From assembly GCA_948567375.1 (NCBI GenBank), contig OX419760.1:50096001-50160000 (forward strand): 64,000 nt of DNA. Direction: 5' to 3'. The notes beneath the pieces were generated by a model. The model was not told where the DNA came from. It saw only the letters and a program-made list of their open reading frames with translations, and searched no databases. This DNA comes from Lunularia cruciata (taxonomy: Eukaryota > Streptophyta > Marchantiopsida > Lunulariales > Lunulariaceae). Positions 35,301 through 49,325 of this stretch are shown piece after piece (position 1 is the stretch's first letter; each line of letters begins with the position of its first letter). A program made the translations under genes and the position numbers.

Positions 35301-37643
35301 TATTGGTTGATGCCTTGATAGGGTTTCAAGTGAGTCTTCTTTATATCTCTCTACCCTAAACTAGTATCTAACTTATATAGCTTAGAAAAAGCCTCACTAT
35401 TACTCTAAGGAGAAGTAAATCTTCATAAAGAGAAAATGAAGAGATATACAACAATCTACATGTTGGCTTATATTCTATCTAGTTGGTAGTATCCTAGTTG
35501 GTAGTATCCTAGAGAGTATTCAACTAAATCATCATCTAAATCAACAATGTTGGATATTGAGCAAGTTCATGCATGATTTGAACCTTGCAATGTAAACAAG
35601 TCTTGTCAAAATATTTGCTGCATTGACCTTTATGTCTATCTTTTGTAAGCAAAATTCACTATCTGCTACCACCTAGTTGAGGAGGAGACACAAAATGTGA
35701 GTGGTTCACTTCCAAATTTGGAATTTATATCATTATAAAATACACAAGTGTGACAACACAATGTCAACATACTAAAGTATAAATGGTAAGAAAAGGTTGT
35801 TCCCTTGAGGATACAGGTTGGAAATGACTAGAAATCTAAATAAATTATCACAATGTCACAAGTGGTATATTTCTGAGTGTTTAACCTCTTGGGTAGAAAC
35901 CACTCACAGAAGAGAGTAGAGACACCCGCTGTGGTGCCCTACAGAAAGAGAAATTAACAACTACTCTAACAAAAGCTCTTCAAATAAGCTCTTGATAGTG
36001 GTGGTTCACTTCACGTCAAAGGTCTCGTCCTCCTGAAGAGCCTCTTTTACCCTAGTGGCTAGTCCATCTCCATAGGTTTGTTTCATCCCAAATGTCAGTT
36101 TTTAGGTTGAAGGTCGGTTCTCAAGCTGAAGGTTCTTTAACCTTGATGCCATTGCTGACTACACACATCTCTTCCCAAAATACTCCATCCAAACAAAATC
36201 CAAAATTGATTGTCTACCTGGCTTTTCTATTCTATGGTGCTTTCAATGCTCCATTCTTCCCAAAACACTTCCTCACATTTTCTTGCTCACTTAGAAAGTC
36301 AGGGGTAACTTCCTAGATATAGTGCAAGTTTTCTAAGTTTCCCAAGATTCCTCATCTCTACTCAACCAAGCATACAATCAAAGATGTAAGTGAAAGCAAT
36401 TCACCACAAAGAACTCACCAAAATCTTCCAGCTAAATACTTTGATTATGAAAGAAGTAGACATAGCTTCCTGGGTCACAACCCATATATATATATATATA
36501 TATATAGTTTACTTATAAATTCTAAGCTTATAACTTGTAGATATTATTGTATTTACTTTAGATTGCTAAATACAAGAATAGTTCTCTAACCATATGGTAA
36601 ATAATATTATCTAATACCAAAATAAGAAAAATAAGAAAATTTCAACTTAAGGTCCCCCACCCACCCATCCATCCATCGACATAATCACCCTAAATATCAA
36701 CAAGATAATCACCCTAAAGAGCTCATCCTACTCTTATGGCAATATAGGAACTTCGCAATCATGTAACATCAGTATACATGTAAGAAACTTAAAAGTCAAA
36801 ATAAAATATGAGTGTATTTTGTAATATTTCATTATGGTACATAACGAATAAAACATTGCAGGAAATAACATAATCCATACTGCGATGATCAAAATCCCCC
36901 AATGATTACATGATAGAAAAACATTAATGAGAATTTATACAAGTGGTATTCAGACATTGAGATTAGATATCAAAACACCATGCATTAAAGTCTTATAGTA
37001 ATCAAGCCCAAAGTTTCATTTCTTATCATGATTGGACCTTTACATCCAAGGCAAGGCAATATGACCCACAAGGGTTGGAGATCTTCGGCAAAATGTCATA
37101 GATATTGTTGTTGCAGTTAGCCAACTCTCCAGTTCTAGTAAGAAGAAAAGAGAAGAATTTCTGGTCAAGTGCAGCATCAGCAGCAGGTGAGAAATTGTTT
37201 GATTGTTGTTGTCCTGGGGATATCAGGGTTTGGTCCAGAGCTTCTGTTTCCCTTATTCTGCTTCTCCATCATCTTCTTCATGTGAGAAGGGCGGAGAGTG
37301 ATAATGTACGTGGTGTGAGTGTCTTGTCAAGATCGTAGAGGATCTGGTAACGGCAGAGATAGGTACTGCCGAAAATGTTAAAAGTCCACTCAAGCTGTAG
37401 GAAAGGAAGGGTGGTTAGTTGCGCACACTGTGGCACCCTCTAAGGTTGTCATATAGATGGGCAATGTCGACAATTGGAAGCAGTTAACTCTGTGTAGTGT
37501 GCACCATGGTGAGCCCGTTGTGGCCGGAAGATGATGACGTTTGAGAGCTAATGTGAGAGATAGAACACTCTCCTAAGATCGAATGGTGCCGGAGCATAGA
37601 GAGAAGACAGAGAGAAGACAGGATGACTGCTTGCGCCCTTTCG
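32341..37643. other. AT-rich intergenic DNA and VIT 3' flank
   Basis: No gene recognised. Bases 32850-34000 are very AT-rich. The final few hundred bases presumably include the 3' UTR of the minus-strand iron transporter gene. Confidence 0.5.
36484..36506. repeat. (AT)n microsatellite
   Basis: Uninterrupted alternating AT, 23 bp. Confidence 0.95.
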
Positions 37644-40600
37644 TTACATGTTGATTGCTCGTGCAATGGCGAAAGCAGCAGCAGAGGCAATGGCACCAAT
37701 AACAGCAGTTTGAACGGCACTAGCTAATGGTTTCGTTCCTGTGAACAAACCTTTCACAAATCCAAATATAAAAAGTGCCACCAGCGTTACCCCTACGGAA
37801 ATTTTTAGAGCTTCCAGAGCCTGGGAAATCACTATGTAAGGAAAGAGTGGGATGAGTCCCCCCACAATGTACGCTCCTGCAATGGTCAGCGCACTCTGCA
37901 ATGCCCTTCCTGGATCAGGTTTCTCCAGCCCAAGCTCAAATCTGCCAACAACAAGGTTTCATCTTTATGTCAAATTCCCTTACAAGCCTACAATATTGTG
38001 GAAGGAGAGGGGAGGATCATTCCAGACACCGTCACGAGGAATTGCAGACAGGTGTTGCAGCACAACGCAGTTCTCACTTGTTGTATCATTGAAACTTAAA
38101 CTGGAGGAGATATGCCAAGTCTACTTATCGAATTTCTACGCCATAAAAAGTAAGCTGTAGTAAACAAAAAAGAATCAAAAAAGCATCTCCCGCACAGTTT
38201 GACTATGAAGAAGCACTTGTCTCTATCAACTGTTAATCATCTCGAATAGAAACTCTTTTACATGTCATGTTTTCTTCCCTGAAGCGATTATCCCTTAAAG
38301 AAAATGCGAAGGGACACATAGAGTTTGAGGGTAGGACCCGATGACTACCACCAATATTTCTACGAGGTACAGATGCAGCATGCTCTTCGAGTGTGCATTC
38401 AGCAATTCCTATACAAACATTCTCTACTGCTTAGCTGTTTCTCGTCAGCCATACTTGTTACATGACTGTGGGCAACGGTGATGTACCTCATCATGAAATC
38501 CACCCATGCTTCAGGCCGCTTTCTTAGAGCTGCCACAACTGGCCAGTACTCCTCTGGCTGTAAGCCGAAGTCAGCCAAAATCTCAGCTACCTCTGCGGCC
38601 TCTGCATACAATGTGAACGGTAAAGGTCAGCATATTTAAAAATTAGGAGCAGAAGCCGTTCGAAGAACCGAGGATCCGGAAGCCACTAAGTATGGAACCG
38701 AGAACGTGCATATGAAATGCATGCATGACCTTATGCAAATCGAAATGACTTGAATCTAAGCAAATGGAATGTAAGTGAATCTAACATTACGAAGATAAGC
38801 GCAAGTAAGGACGTAATTGATATATTTCATAAGTAACACCTGCAGAGAACTAATATATATCATCGAATTAGAACCACAACACAACCGATTAAGCATCTGA
38901 AATTGAAAGCAGAGGAGGACCATCAAATAGAGAAACCTCGAGCAAGGAAGAAAAGACAAAGCTTTAGTTGAGGATGGGTTGAGTGGAGCGAAGTGGGAGA
39001 GGAGTGGATGCTGTCTTGGCTGTGTTGGAGCGAAGCGTGAGGACTGGATAGTGTTATCGCAGAATGCTCTATGAACGCAATAGTTCTGAAACGCTGAAGG
39101 AAGCAGACAGGCGGTCACGAAAGCACGACTTCATCCATGCCTGACGCCGTGCCGAAGGAGCTGGGCGAATGTCAGTACCGTCGTACCGAGTTTCAGTTCA
39201 AAAAATCATGAGTGCCAAGGCTTCCAAAAGTGCCGCTCAGAGATGGTAGCACTGAGAAGTAAGGAACGCCGAAATTTATGCAGAAACCAGCAGGCCGTGT
39301 AGGAGCATCTGTAGAGCAGAATAAATAAAAGGTTCCCTCGAGGTAAGATGGAAGAAATTGGAAGAAAATGGCCGAAGAAAATACAGAATAGGAACCATGC
39401 ACAAGGAAAGGATGCAGAATAGGAAGCATGAGCTAGGAAAGGGTTCGAGACGCATGTTGGCAATATCTGAAAGAAAACATCGATTAGCAGAGAAGCAAAC
39501 AGAGCAGAATTGCAAGAAGCAAATGAGAAAAATAGCATGAGTGGGAGAGATAAAAGATTTAAAGGAAGAGGAAAAAGATCGTGAAGAATAAGAAGAGCCG
39601 AGAAATAGCATTAGAGGAGTGTGAGAGAACAAAAAGGCATTGTCTGCGCGAGGTGATGTGAGGGAGAGGGGCTGTAGAAACGAATCCAGGTAAACAGCAA
39701 GCATCCGTATTATACAATGATAGCAGCAGAATATGTACAGTATATAAAAAAAATCCGTACTATACAAGTAGTGAGAGTCTCGAGGGCTGTTGGTCGAACT
39801 TTTGGTAAAGGTCAGCATATTGTTGCCTCTTTCTTAGTCATCGATATAGTAGCACAAATTCGAATCGTAAACAGACGCATCATGTTCTGTGATGGATAAC
39901 TGCAAGGAATTTGTGGAGGGCCCGCCTTGCGATAGGATACCCGCATCCGCAATCACAACACCTAATGGCTCCAAAAAATGCTAAGAACCAGAGGCTCAAA
40001 TCTTTGGACTCACCGGTATCAGGCACCTCCTCAATCTCTCTCTCTTCTCTCTTCCTCTCGCTCCAATAGTGATCTGCATCACTTTTTGCCGCCAAATACC
40101 TGCAAATTTCATAGCCTTACGAGTCAAGATCTGGAAATAACCGAAGGAAAGAAGCAAAATATCTATTAAGTTCAATAGAAAGTGTGTTCCTGAAGAGGAG
40201 CCACGCTTAGCAAGTATTAGTTCGGTGAACACTATCATCCAGTTAAACAACAATAGTTGCGATTGCTTAACTAAACGACACAATCTGGTAGAATACCAAG
40301 TTTTGTTTAGCAGTTGACAATTGATCCACTGGCAGACTGTGGATGACTTGGAAATTGCTTTGAGAAGATATCAAATCTACTGGGTGACTCCAGAAAGGGG
40401 ATGATAAAACTACACCGCAAAACCGGAACGCTCTAGAAAATGAATCCACCCCTGCTTCAATACCAGTACTGCAGCAATTTACAAGAGCACCCTTAAACTT
40501 ATTCGAGAAGATTTTCAAATGATTGAATCCAGGAGAGAGCCGAAAAAATTGTAGGAGGGAATTTACCCTCCTAAACCCATAGCAATGGAGCCAGCGGCTA

Positions 40601-40769
40601 CCTCAGCCAGACCAGCAGTAACCACAATTGAGGAAGGAGCGGCAGCTCCAGAGAGCCCAGCAGCCAACGCGAAGGGAACTGTCAATCCATCTGACATACC
40701 AATCACTATATCTCTCACAAACTCCCCCGCCGTAAAATGTTTCTCCACATGAACCGCCCCTTCCTCCAT
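37644..40769 (-). CDS. VIT1: Vacuolar iron transporter (VIT1/CCC1 family), four exons, 233 aa
   Basis: Exons on the minus strand: 40567-40769, 40014-40099, 38487-38601, 37644-37941 (203+86+115+298 bp, 702 in total). All three introns (467, 1412, 545 bp) are GT-AG with compatible phases. The ATG at 40769 gives MEEGAVHVEKHFTAGEFVRD. The product moves cytosolic Fe2+ (and possibly Mn2+) into the vacuole by H+ antiport as a dimer with five membrane helices per subunit. Segments: TM1-2 about 20-66, cytosolic metal-binding helices 70-135, TM3-5 about 150-232. Compared from memory with Eucalyptus VIT1 at an offset of 16, every key residue is present: D27 and M64 in the pore, E86, E89, E97, E100, M133, M134 and E137 in the metal-binding domain. 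Length is close to the usual about 250 aa. It appears intact. GA-rich repeats lie just upstream of the start. Confidence 0.93.
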
Positions 40770-40828
40770 CGTTCCTCGATTTTGGTTCCAAACCTTCACA
40801 GCCACTTCCTTACCAATCCTTCCTTCCC

Positions 40829-40842
40829 TCTCTCTCTCTCTC
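40829..40842. repeat. CT/GA microsatellite upstream of VIT
   Basis: Alternating CT on the plus strand (GA on the coding strand), about 60-75 bp before the VIT start codon, so probably in its 5' UTR or core promoter. GA repeats there are common in plant promoters. Confidence 0.75.
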
Positions 40843-43800
40843 GAGTGAGCGGGCACTCCTCGAACAATTCAACCCTTTCCAAAATTGTGCCGCTGCAGAG
40901 CTCTCCAAATGCTCGCTATTTACCTTCAACCGAAGAACAACCGATGAGAATATGAAAATACTATAGAAAAGAACTTCTCACTAACGTGAGGAGAAGTGCC
41001 CACAACAGGCGCAGAGGTCTGGCATTCGAGTACAAATGACGTGCTTTCTCCAGCACACATACACTTGTTCCTCTCCCTGGAATCAATCCTCTCCAAAGAC
41101 ACTGAGACACATGTACCGCGAGAGAGCGAGTGACTCGATCCAAATGACCGCTCACACCGCGCGTCTTCTCAAAGAGCACTAACTGCAGCTAATTCCCTCC
41201 CATGAAGTCTCAGAATCTTCTTCGTGGCTATAAACTTGTGGTTCATTCTCCCTCCTGTTATTATATGTCTGTAGGGCCACCCCCTCCAGCTCCTGCAGCT
41301 CCTTCTTCTTCTCCTTCTTCCCCTCCTCGTGCAGCTCTTTCCTTCATCAGCCACTACTTCCCCGCCTTCTCGTCATCGTCATCAAGTAGTCTGCAGTCAT
41401 CAGACTCTCTCCCTATCTTCCTCCCTTCCCTACCCACCTACAATATGGCATTAGAATCATTCCTCCATCCCCACTGACCGCTTCAGGTGCTAAATTCCAT
41501 TCCACTACTATTTATTATTTAGCCTTTTGTATTTATAGGTACAGTAAGTCAAATCAACCACAACCATTTCTTACCCAATTTCTCTTGCATCAGGATTGGT
41601 TGCCAGCTACGGATATGAGACCTGGAGCACAATAAGCTCCCTCCCTATTCATCAACAGTGCTACTAACTAAGCACCGAGCTGCTGCCATGCTACGAGTTG
41701 TGTTTCTTTCCTAACCCACCAGGGTGTGATCAAACTCTGCTTATTGAACTTCAGCCACACGAGAATCTGATTGATGATTGGTATTGCTTCTCCAGCCATC
41801 TCTACTGTAGGCTTTTTATGTAGGGTCGTCATGGTGATAGATCATTCTTATGAATTAGCACTGATCTCTGCGCAAATCAGAACTTGTCTATTGGTGTAGC
41901 TGCTCGCTAAATTACCTGCTTGTGCTCCTCAATGCAATTTGTCCAGATTAGGTCAAGTTGTGCAAATTTGAGTTTTGGAATTCGGGCTCGTCTGATGTCG
42001 GGTGAGTGAGGATAGTGGCGCCTCCGGAAACTGCCGACTCGAGTGATAGCGTATCGCAGGGTACCAGTGGCGGCTGAAGAGATGCCAGATTGCGGAGACG
42101 ACTTTTCGTGCATAAGATATGCGGTAAAATTGGAAGACGTGTGCCGCACACACGCCCTCCACACGCCTCTAGCTTCTGTGGTGCTTTAAAAGGCGTGGCC
42201 CACACTTACAGTGTCTTAAAGCCACAAAATAAGTTGTCTGACCTGGCGCTGGGACTCTTTTTTCTTCGCCAGTACTCTGTGCATAGTCTTCTTGTCAACG
42301 TCAGGTCAAGAAAATTCCATCTCCATGCTCCGAGTTTCAATCAACGGTTACTGATTCGTTCCTTGTGGCTTTCACCAGGATAGGTACAGTTCTCAGTCAG
42401 TGAGTCTGTAATCCATCCATCTGGAACTCCCGCATTGAACTTGACTATTATGTTCTCCAAAATGCGAATCTAGTTTGTCAAGATCTCAGACCTCCGAGGT
42501 TTAGAGGACATTTGAGTCCAACGAGGTGAGTGCACAGTCAGGAAAGATGCAGTCCTATCACTAGTTTGTGATTGACATGAGGACTCATGCGTTTTCTTGG
42601 GACCTGTAGGTTTATGTAGGGGAATTGGAATTCAACCAAGGGTTAATTTCTGGTGGGCCACTTCAAGATAGTTGAGACTCCGGTGTGCGTGGGACTGTGA
42701 GCGATGATGTGATACTAATTACGATACAAGACAATTGATGCATCCATCAGATTGTGCTGGTTTCTGATCACGGGCTTAAAAGTCCAGGATTGTGGACCAC
42801 TGTGGCGCACAGTATGGGGAAGTACAACTACACTACTACTCACTGCTAGATTTCCACAATTTCTTGAGCTCGAGATGGATCCTGCTATTGATGATTTAAT
42901 CCTATGTAGGGTTAGTTGCACACGAGCACTGGCGTAGGTGTCTGAAAAGAAGTACAGTATTGTCGATTGATGGTGTGTAATAGACTGTACGGCTTAATAG
43001 AAAACAGTTAGTAAGATCAAGCCACGATCAAGGAACTTGGTGTCGTTGTGGATTCAAGGTGGTCTGATTCTGTACTCAATGTCACTTGCAGTCAAGAAGC
43101 CATACTGTTAGAACAGCCGACTTGATACTTTGAACACCATTGAGCGTCCCTGTTGTGGGATTATTGGCTAAGGTAATCTACGTGCCTCGATAACACCCCT
43201 AAAGCTTGGGGTACCAGCATCAACCTCAAGACCGAAACATAGAAAGGAGCCACAAAAATATAATATGATGTAGAGAGCAAGATTATTGGGAGCAGACTAG
43301 AGCCAAAAATTCTCATGCGTCATGGAAACCTGATAAAAACCGGCAGGGTCAACTTCTTTAGTGATGGAAAATGCGACAAAGTCTCTGTTTCAGGATGGAG
43401 ACTTTGTCTCCTTTCGTGCAAGCAGGAAGTTTCTCACCCCATTGCGTTGCTTCTCTTGCAGATGTTTGAGTTCAGAACGCTAAGCACTGCATATGTCCCC
43501 TTATACAGTACTTAGCTTTCAATGACTCGGAGGAATGGCAAAGCCAAAACTGACCACACAAGCCATCTTATACTATCATTAAGATGACCTCGGGTCAACC
43601 CAGGCAGACTTCTTGCTGGGTTTAGCCGGGCAGATGGAGAGATTAGACAGGAAATAACGCAGATTGATCTGTCAATCATGTCTTGAGTTCCGTAAGTGCT
43701 ATGCCTCTGTCGTGGGTGTTCCATATTGTTCGGGTCCTCGGGTGGGAAGTGGAAGCGTATTGAAAGAGCTTACAAACTTCGAAGTGAATGCAAGCTACGC

Positions 43801-46800
43801 GAGGTAGATCTTTGACGACGATTTAGAAGCCTTCAAATTAAAGAAAGATTCAGTCATTCAGTCAACGGCCTGCTCTAGAATGCAGAAATAAAAGGCAGAC
43901 AAGAAGCATGAAAGAAGAAGAAAGAGAGACACGTCTTAGTAAGTAAGCTCCTAGTGTAATAGGTAACTCTTAAGCTTGCGTGTATGATCTCGAGGTTTCG
44001 TTCCTGGGTGTCTTATCACTTGGACGATTGAATCAAGATTCCCGATGCCTTTCGAGTGAAGCGAATAGGTGTTCAAGCTCTTTCGTTGGAACTCTAAGTT
44101 TGAAGCTCTTGCAGAAACTCCCACACTCTTTTAAGTTGTATCAAATCACCGGTGCTCCTCCATACACTTTTACTTGCACAATTTTTCACTTTCATGAAGA
44201 TTGATGTCTCTTGCTTTTGATAGGACTCTAATCCTAACTGGAGCAGACACTTTCCCCTTTAATGAAGATCAATCTTGGTAGACGAAATAATTCTATTTGC
44301 ATCGAGAATTGTCACAGATCGTTCCGGAGGTATCATCGTGTTCTTTGACGTCCAACGAACTTGGACAGAAAACAGAAGAACGGGTTGTAGGGCTCAACTC
44401 ATGCTGGATTTGACCACTGTATCCATGGTTAGACCCTTATATGATGAAACTCGATGTGTGGTGATTGAATACTGCCTACTTGAGCTGATACTGCTCGTCT
44501 TTGACTTCTGTTCATACTCTATATGGATGCTATAAAATCGATAACAACAAATGACAGTTTTGCAAAACCAACCTAACTACTGATCTCCAAGCCGCATGAT
44601 GATATAAATGAACATCGACAACCCGAAGTACACACCTGAGTCAATGCAAAACCGGACAAGTCTGGAGCCTAAAATTCTGCCTAAAATACTGTACAGAATC
44701 CGAATCCTTTCCACGTCTCAGTTTCAGGTAGATCCTTGAACATGACCATATCTATTGATGCTGACCCGGTGCTCCAACTTGAAGTAAAACATCAAGAATT
44801 CAAGCTCCCGTTTCTGGAGTAGTATGAACGAGCTTTCTGAGCAAAAATGATACTCTTATCCTCACCATTTTCGAGTAGAGTTGGCTAACACAAAACTTTG
44901 TTATCAGCCATCAGCTTTGCCATGTTACCATTTGTTTGACATTTCGGTTTTACCCCACTGCAGTCGTGGGCTTTACGAGGTACACACGGAATTGACAATG
45001 TTGGGTAAGCTGTGGCAAGCGGAGCCCCTACCCTGTGGAGTTTCTCGATGGAATTGGTCCCCAAGCAGCCCCTGTGAATGGCTACAGCTAAATGGCCTTT
45101 AGACCCCCACATACTCTGATATATGGCGTAATCCTCTGTTTCCAGCATCGGAGAGACGTAGGGACTGTGGTCGATTGAAGGAGTAGAACCCAGAAATCAT
45201 CACGGGATAAATACAAGCAGGGCTGTAAGAATTCTTACAACTCCGAATGACTAAGTCACCGATATTACAGTTTTAGATGTGTTAACGTTGCTTCAGGAGT
45301 GGAGGCGCAATAGATTCCCTCAGTGCCTGACTTCATTCTTCCATCTCCCGTGAGCATTAAAGGTAAATGTTCCTAAATCCAACATCACGTTAAAGTTTCT
45401 GATAGTCGACATCAGTGCGCATGCCCGAACATGGTTACAACTGAAGCAACTTTTAACTTGCGTCAACTCAGGTGTGTACCATGCTCTCCGAGCTGGGAGC
45501 CGAGGACAGACGGCCCTGTGATCGCACAAGTTCCCATGTGTGCGCACCTAGAGATGAGAGCATGCAGCGATTATGCCTCGCTCTTCAAGCGGTGGTTAGA
45601 GTGAGCCAGGAACAGGTTCAGGATCCATTGCAACCGAATCGATTTTCCGTGGAAAGAATGTCAAATTTGCTATATTTCAGTAAACTTTCACAAACCTACG
45701 CCGCTCGATTTGTATCTGTTAAACTCATCGCAACTCCACAATCTGTAAACATACTCGTCTCAAATTCTCGATCTCTTATAACGTAGTGAGGACTAATCAG
45801 GTCGTTGTGCATGTAGTCTTCACTACATGTGAGTGCCATATCTTCTCAACCATTCTTCGATCTCTAACACAAAAGAAACTAATGAACTTATGGTGTAGAA
45901 TTTCATCGTGATAAGTCATATTGGAGGTGGGTTTTACCTCACATCAATAACAGTCTACTTTAAAAGTTTACAACGGACTAAATATGCAAGCCTTTAAATT
46001 TCTAGGATTGCATAGCTCATGATCTACTGGTTCTGTAAATCATGGCAATTTGCAAAGCAAGGACTAAATATATATTTTATATTTTGGTATGAGCTATTTC
46101 CACCTTACTTTTGCCTATTTCCACCACATTAACCCTAAACTAATCCCAATGCTAATGTCTGGGGTTAAATGTGGTGGAAATATCAAAAAGTGTGGTGGAA
46201 ATAGCCCTTCCCTATATTTTAGGCTCTATAAAATATATTACAAACATGGAAAGTATAATCTACATAGCTAGACATGCATGAGATTCCTTTTTACACTAGA
46301 AAATTTATAAAATTCACACTAGTGCATAATTACCTGGTCTTTGCTGATTTTTATCTACCGTTGGTCTAGTCTTTGGCAAAGATTAGTTATCAAGTATGGC
46401 AAGTAGAGCGCATGACATTCTTCTCCTATAATCATGCATTAAATACGTGGATTACTACATCGTCAGGATGTTGATATAATTCGCTCTCTTTCCAAAACAT
46501 AAAGATCCGACCAATATTCAACTTTATTTCTTCACCGTACGCCTTTCGATTCGATCCAACCTTGAATTTTCTTTTTCTGTTTATTTTTATCTTCCCTTTC
46601 CAAGTCGAAGTTCCCTCTTCTTATCGATCTCCAGCTTTCCCTCATTCTCCGCATTTCTTGTGGGCTGCACCTCGGATAAACCATTCTTCCAACCTTCTCT
46701 ATTTCCTCCTCTTCTTTGATGATCTTTGGCATTCCTACGGTCTATATGAAATAATGGCTGTTACACATCATACTTGTCCTCGTATGAGGTAAATATCAAA

Positions 46801-48479
46801 TTTGTTCTCATTTAATGAATGCAAAAAAGCGCATCGTTACCTTCTAATAGTTAGGAAAGTTCTTGACACTGAGCTTCACGCACCACGCTACCATAAGGTT
46901 AGTACAATTTCAGAATGTACTTCAGATCAATTAAGTGATTGATAATGATTTGTTTGTAGCCCACTGATTATTCGCACTCCCACAGATACTCTTGGAAGTG
47001 GAAGTGTTCCAGAAATGTTTCATCAGTGTTAAATGTTGCAGTAATGATTGATTGGTACAATGATTTTGTGTACTGTTTTCAATTGGTTTGTCTAATGTCA
47101 TAGATTCTGAAGTGTCCCTCGCACTAATTAGTAAATCAAATCCCTGTTCGGTACTCTCGTTAGACAGACAGAGTAGGTCTATCTCTATTAATCCTAGCTT
47201 GCAAGATTCCGATTGTCAACATGGATTGTAGTCGACTTTGTTACGAACTGATGGAGCATTCCATTATATGGGACTAGCATGGACTGGTTATCGACTCGAT
47301 TACGAAATGTTTGAGCACTTAAACCATGGCTTGCTAGAAAGCATCGTGTTAAGCTTCCTCCAAATTGGTAAATCTATCTGTTCTACAGGGAAGTTGTCGA
47401 TGAGTCCAGACGCAAGTGAGGGTCAATCATATTTCATTGTCCCGGTGAAATCTGGAGTCCTCGATACGTAAATTAAGGTTATCAGAATCAACTGAACTCC
47501 TTTGCTACCACGAACAGATTGAGTCGAATTCTGTTCCCGGACTCCATCAAAACGAAACTCTGTGCATCGAGCGCAGATTGTTAACATCACGATGCGCGTG
47601 TATGGAAATTCGTGAGCAGCATTTGATCGTGAGGAAGCTCTTGATAATGCTTGAACCCTTTTCACCACTACCATGCTCTGATCTATTTCCCCTCTTTACC
47701 TGGTGACAAATCTGCATAAGCTGCAACTCTCACTTTTTCCCGACAAGTTGCAAAATTGGAATCTGTAGTATATAATGTATTCAAACTGCGAGCACTGAGA
47801 GAATCAGAAGCTTGTGAATTTAGTGACAATCTAGTACCAGTGATTTATAAGGCCAAGTCTCTAGAGAAACCTCCATTCACTCGACCAGTTCTCCTTACGC
47901 TCAACCATGTATATAAATATACGTTGCAGCGGACGTTCTTAACTCCGAAGAATGTGGACCGATGAAGGATTTGAGCACATGCCGACTGTCCGCTTTATTT
48001 CTGTCTGTACATTCTACTTGACATATGCATGTACGACGAAGTAGTGCTGTACATCTGCACATGCAGATGGAAACATGCGCTCACGTGCGCCATGCGGGAA
48101 TTGCTAAACCGAATGTTGAAGCCAGAGTGTTTGATAGAAAGCGGAGGTCGTGCCTCACTTCTTTTGAACAGCACTCTTCAAGTGCGCAACATTACAAAAG
48201 TCTTGTAAGTGACGAAGCTCCGGCACCAAGTTCAACGGTAGGAACGTCCCCATCCGAGGTCGAGTTTTGAAAGGACCTCAAAACCTTGATCGTTGACACC
48301 CCGTGAGAACTGGGCAACTATGCAGAGAATGATACAAGTCCGTGCTTGTGGACTAGTGTACAGCGTGCTCTGAACTCGGCCGGGATTGAAGTTGAAAAAT
48401 TGGCCTTCAGGGGTCCTTTATCCTCCTTACTAGCACTCAGTGTGCCCTGCCTTCTCTGAATTACCTTCTGCAAACATGC
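40843..48479. other. Unique-looking non-coding DNA, no gene recognised
   Basis: Higher in GC than the transposon-rich flanks and without matches to any repeat elsewhere in the window. Many short ORFs occur on both strands, none with a family signature. Bases 41270-41420 are a C/T-rich low-complexity block. One inverted repeat is listed separately. It may hold promoters, UTRs or exons too short to see by eye. Confidence 0.4.
46093..46205. repeat. 113-bp inverted repeat (MITE-like or hairpin)
   Basis: GCTATTTCCACC at 46093 pairs with GGTGGAAATAGC ending 46205. The arms are about 45 bp with few mismatches, around a loop of about 22 bases. TTTCCACCACA and its complement occur twice in each arm region. 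No clear target duplicate was seen. Confidence 0.75.
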
Positions 48480-48990
48480 TATGCTTCAAAGTCAAAACCA
48501 ACGCAATGCACGGGGTGTTATTGAACGATTCAAGGCCCATGTAGTTGCAAGGCTATACCAAGTCATTGGAATTGATTATTGGACACCCTTTGCACTAGCC
48601 ACTACTACTATTGCAACAATGCACATCCTACTTGGTTTGCTATAACACAATGACTAATCATTGAACAACTTGACATATCACGGTATATCTAAATGGAATA
48701 CTCAAAAATGATGTCGGTCTAGACCCACCACCAAGCTATGCTACACTGACACCATTTGGAAACTCCAAAAAGCATTATAAAAACTAAAGCAATTGTGCAG
48801 AGAGTGGTTCAAGACCTTCACAATGCACCTACAAGCTATTGGTTTTTAATCTCACCTTATGACAAATATTTCACATATTTCACATCATTGACAAACGTCA
48901 AATGTTGCATCTCATCCTCTACATGGATGACATTTTTCATGACATTTGCAGTACTAAAACTAGTTTGCTAGGACATTAGAATGTTAGTCT
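48480..48990 (+). pseudogene. Copia reverse transcriptase fragment (left part, decayed)
   Basis: Reads ERFKAHVVARLYQVIGIDYW, the standard Copia block (RFKARLVARGxxQxxGxDY). About 400 bases later CTCTACATGGATGACATT spells LYMDDI, the Copia RT active site, in a shifted frame. Stops and frameshifts are numerous. It ends just after the YMDD block; the rest of RT resumes at about 50690. Confidence 0.72.
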
Positions 48991-49124
48991 TGGCTGTCAA
49001 AGTTATATCCATAGTTGCTCATAGATAACCTAGTGGTGACTAGATTTCATATTAGGGCTATTTATCCCATAGTTGGTGTATTGTTAGTTATACCGTTCAC
49101 ACCATCCAATGGCTTATCAACAAC

Positions 49125-49318
49125 ACCATTAGGGTTGGAGTTCTAGGTCAAGCTAGAGGGGCATAATTTCAAAGTGCAACTCTAGAGAGCTTACATATCT
49201 AATGTTGAGCCTTTGAGCTCTTGGCTTTGGTGGACAAAGACCTAGAGTGTGCATGGCTTGATTATGTAATCATAGCATGTGTTCATGGTAATTTCTTGAG
49301 TTGAGAGTTGATGTAATG
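49125..49318 (+). repeat. LTR fragment of the PHD gypsy family (3' half)
   Basis: Collinear with 28620-28880: AGTGCAACTCTAGAGAGCTT, GTTGAGCCTTTGAGCTCTTGGC and TGGTGGACAAAGACC match in order. Confidence 0.7.
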
Positions 49319-49325
49319 TTCTGAG

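Noticed and set aside
40563-40856. VIT start at 40856 giving 29 extra residues
   Set aside because: The first codon there is GTG and the added Arg/Glu stretch is the GA-repeat; ATG at 40769 matches the family start.
41202-41477. 91-codon Pro/Ser-rich ORF upstream of VIT
   Set aside because: Low-complexity C/T-rich DNA gives open frames on both strands; no domain or codon evidence.
42090-45786. Several 90-105 codon ORFs between 42 and 46 kb
   Set aside because: No family signature, conflicting strands, and no splice-consistent pattern that I could find.
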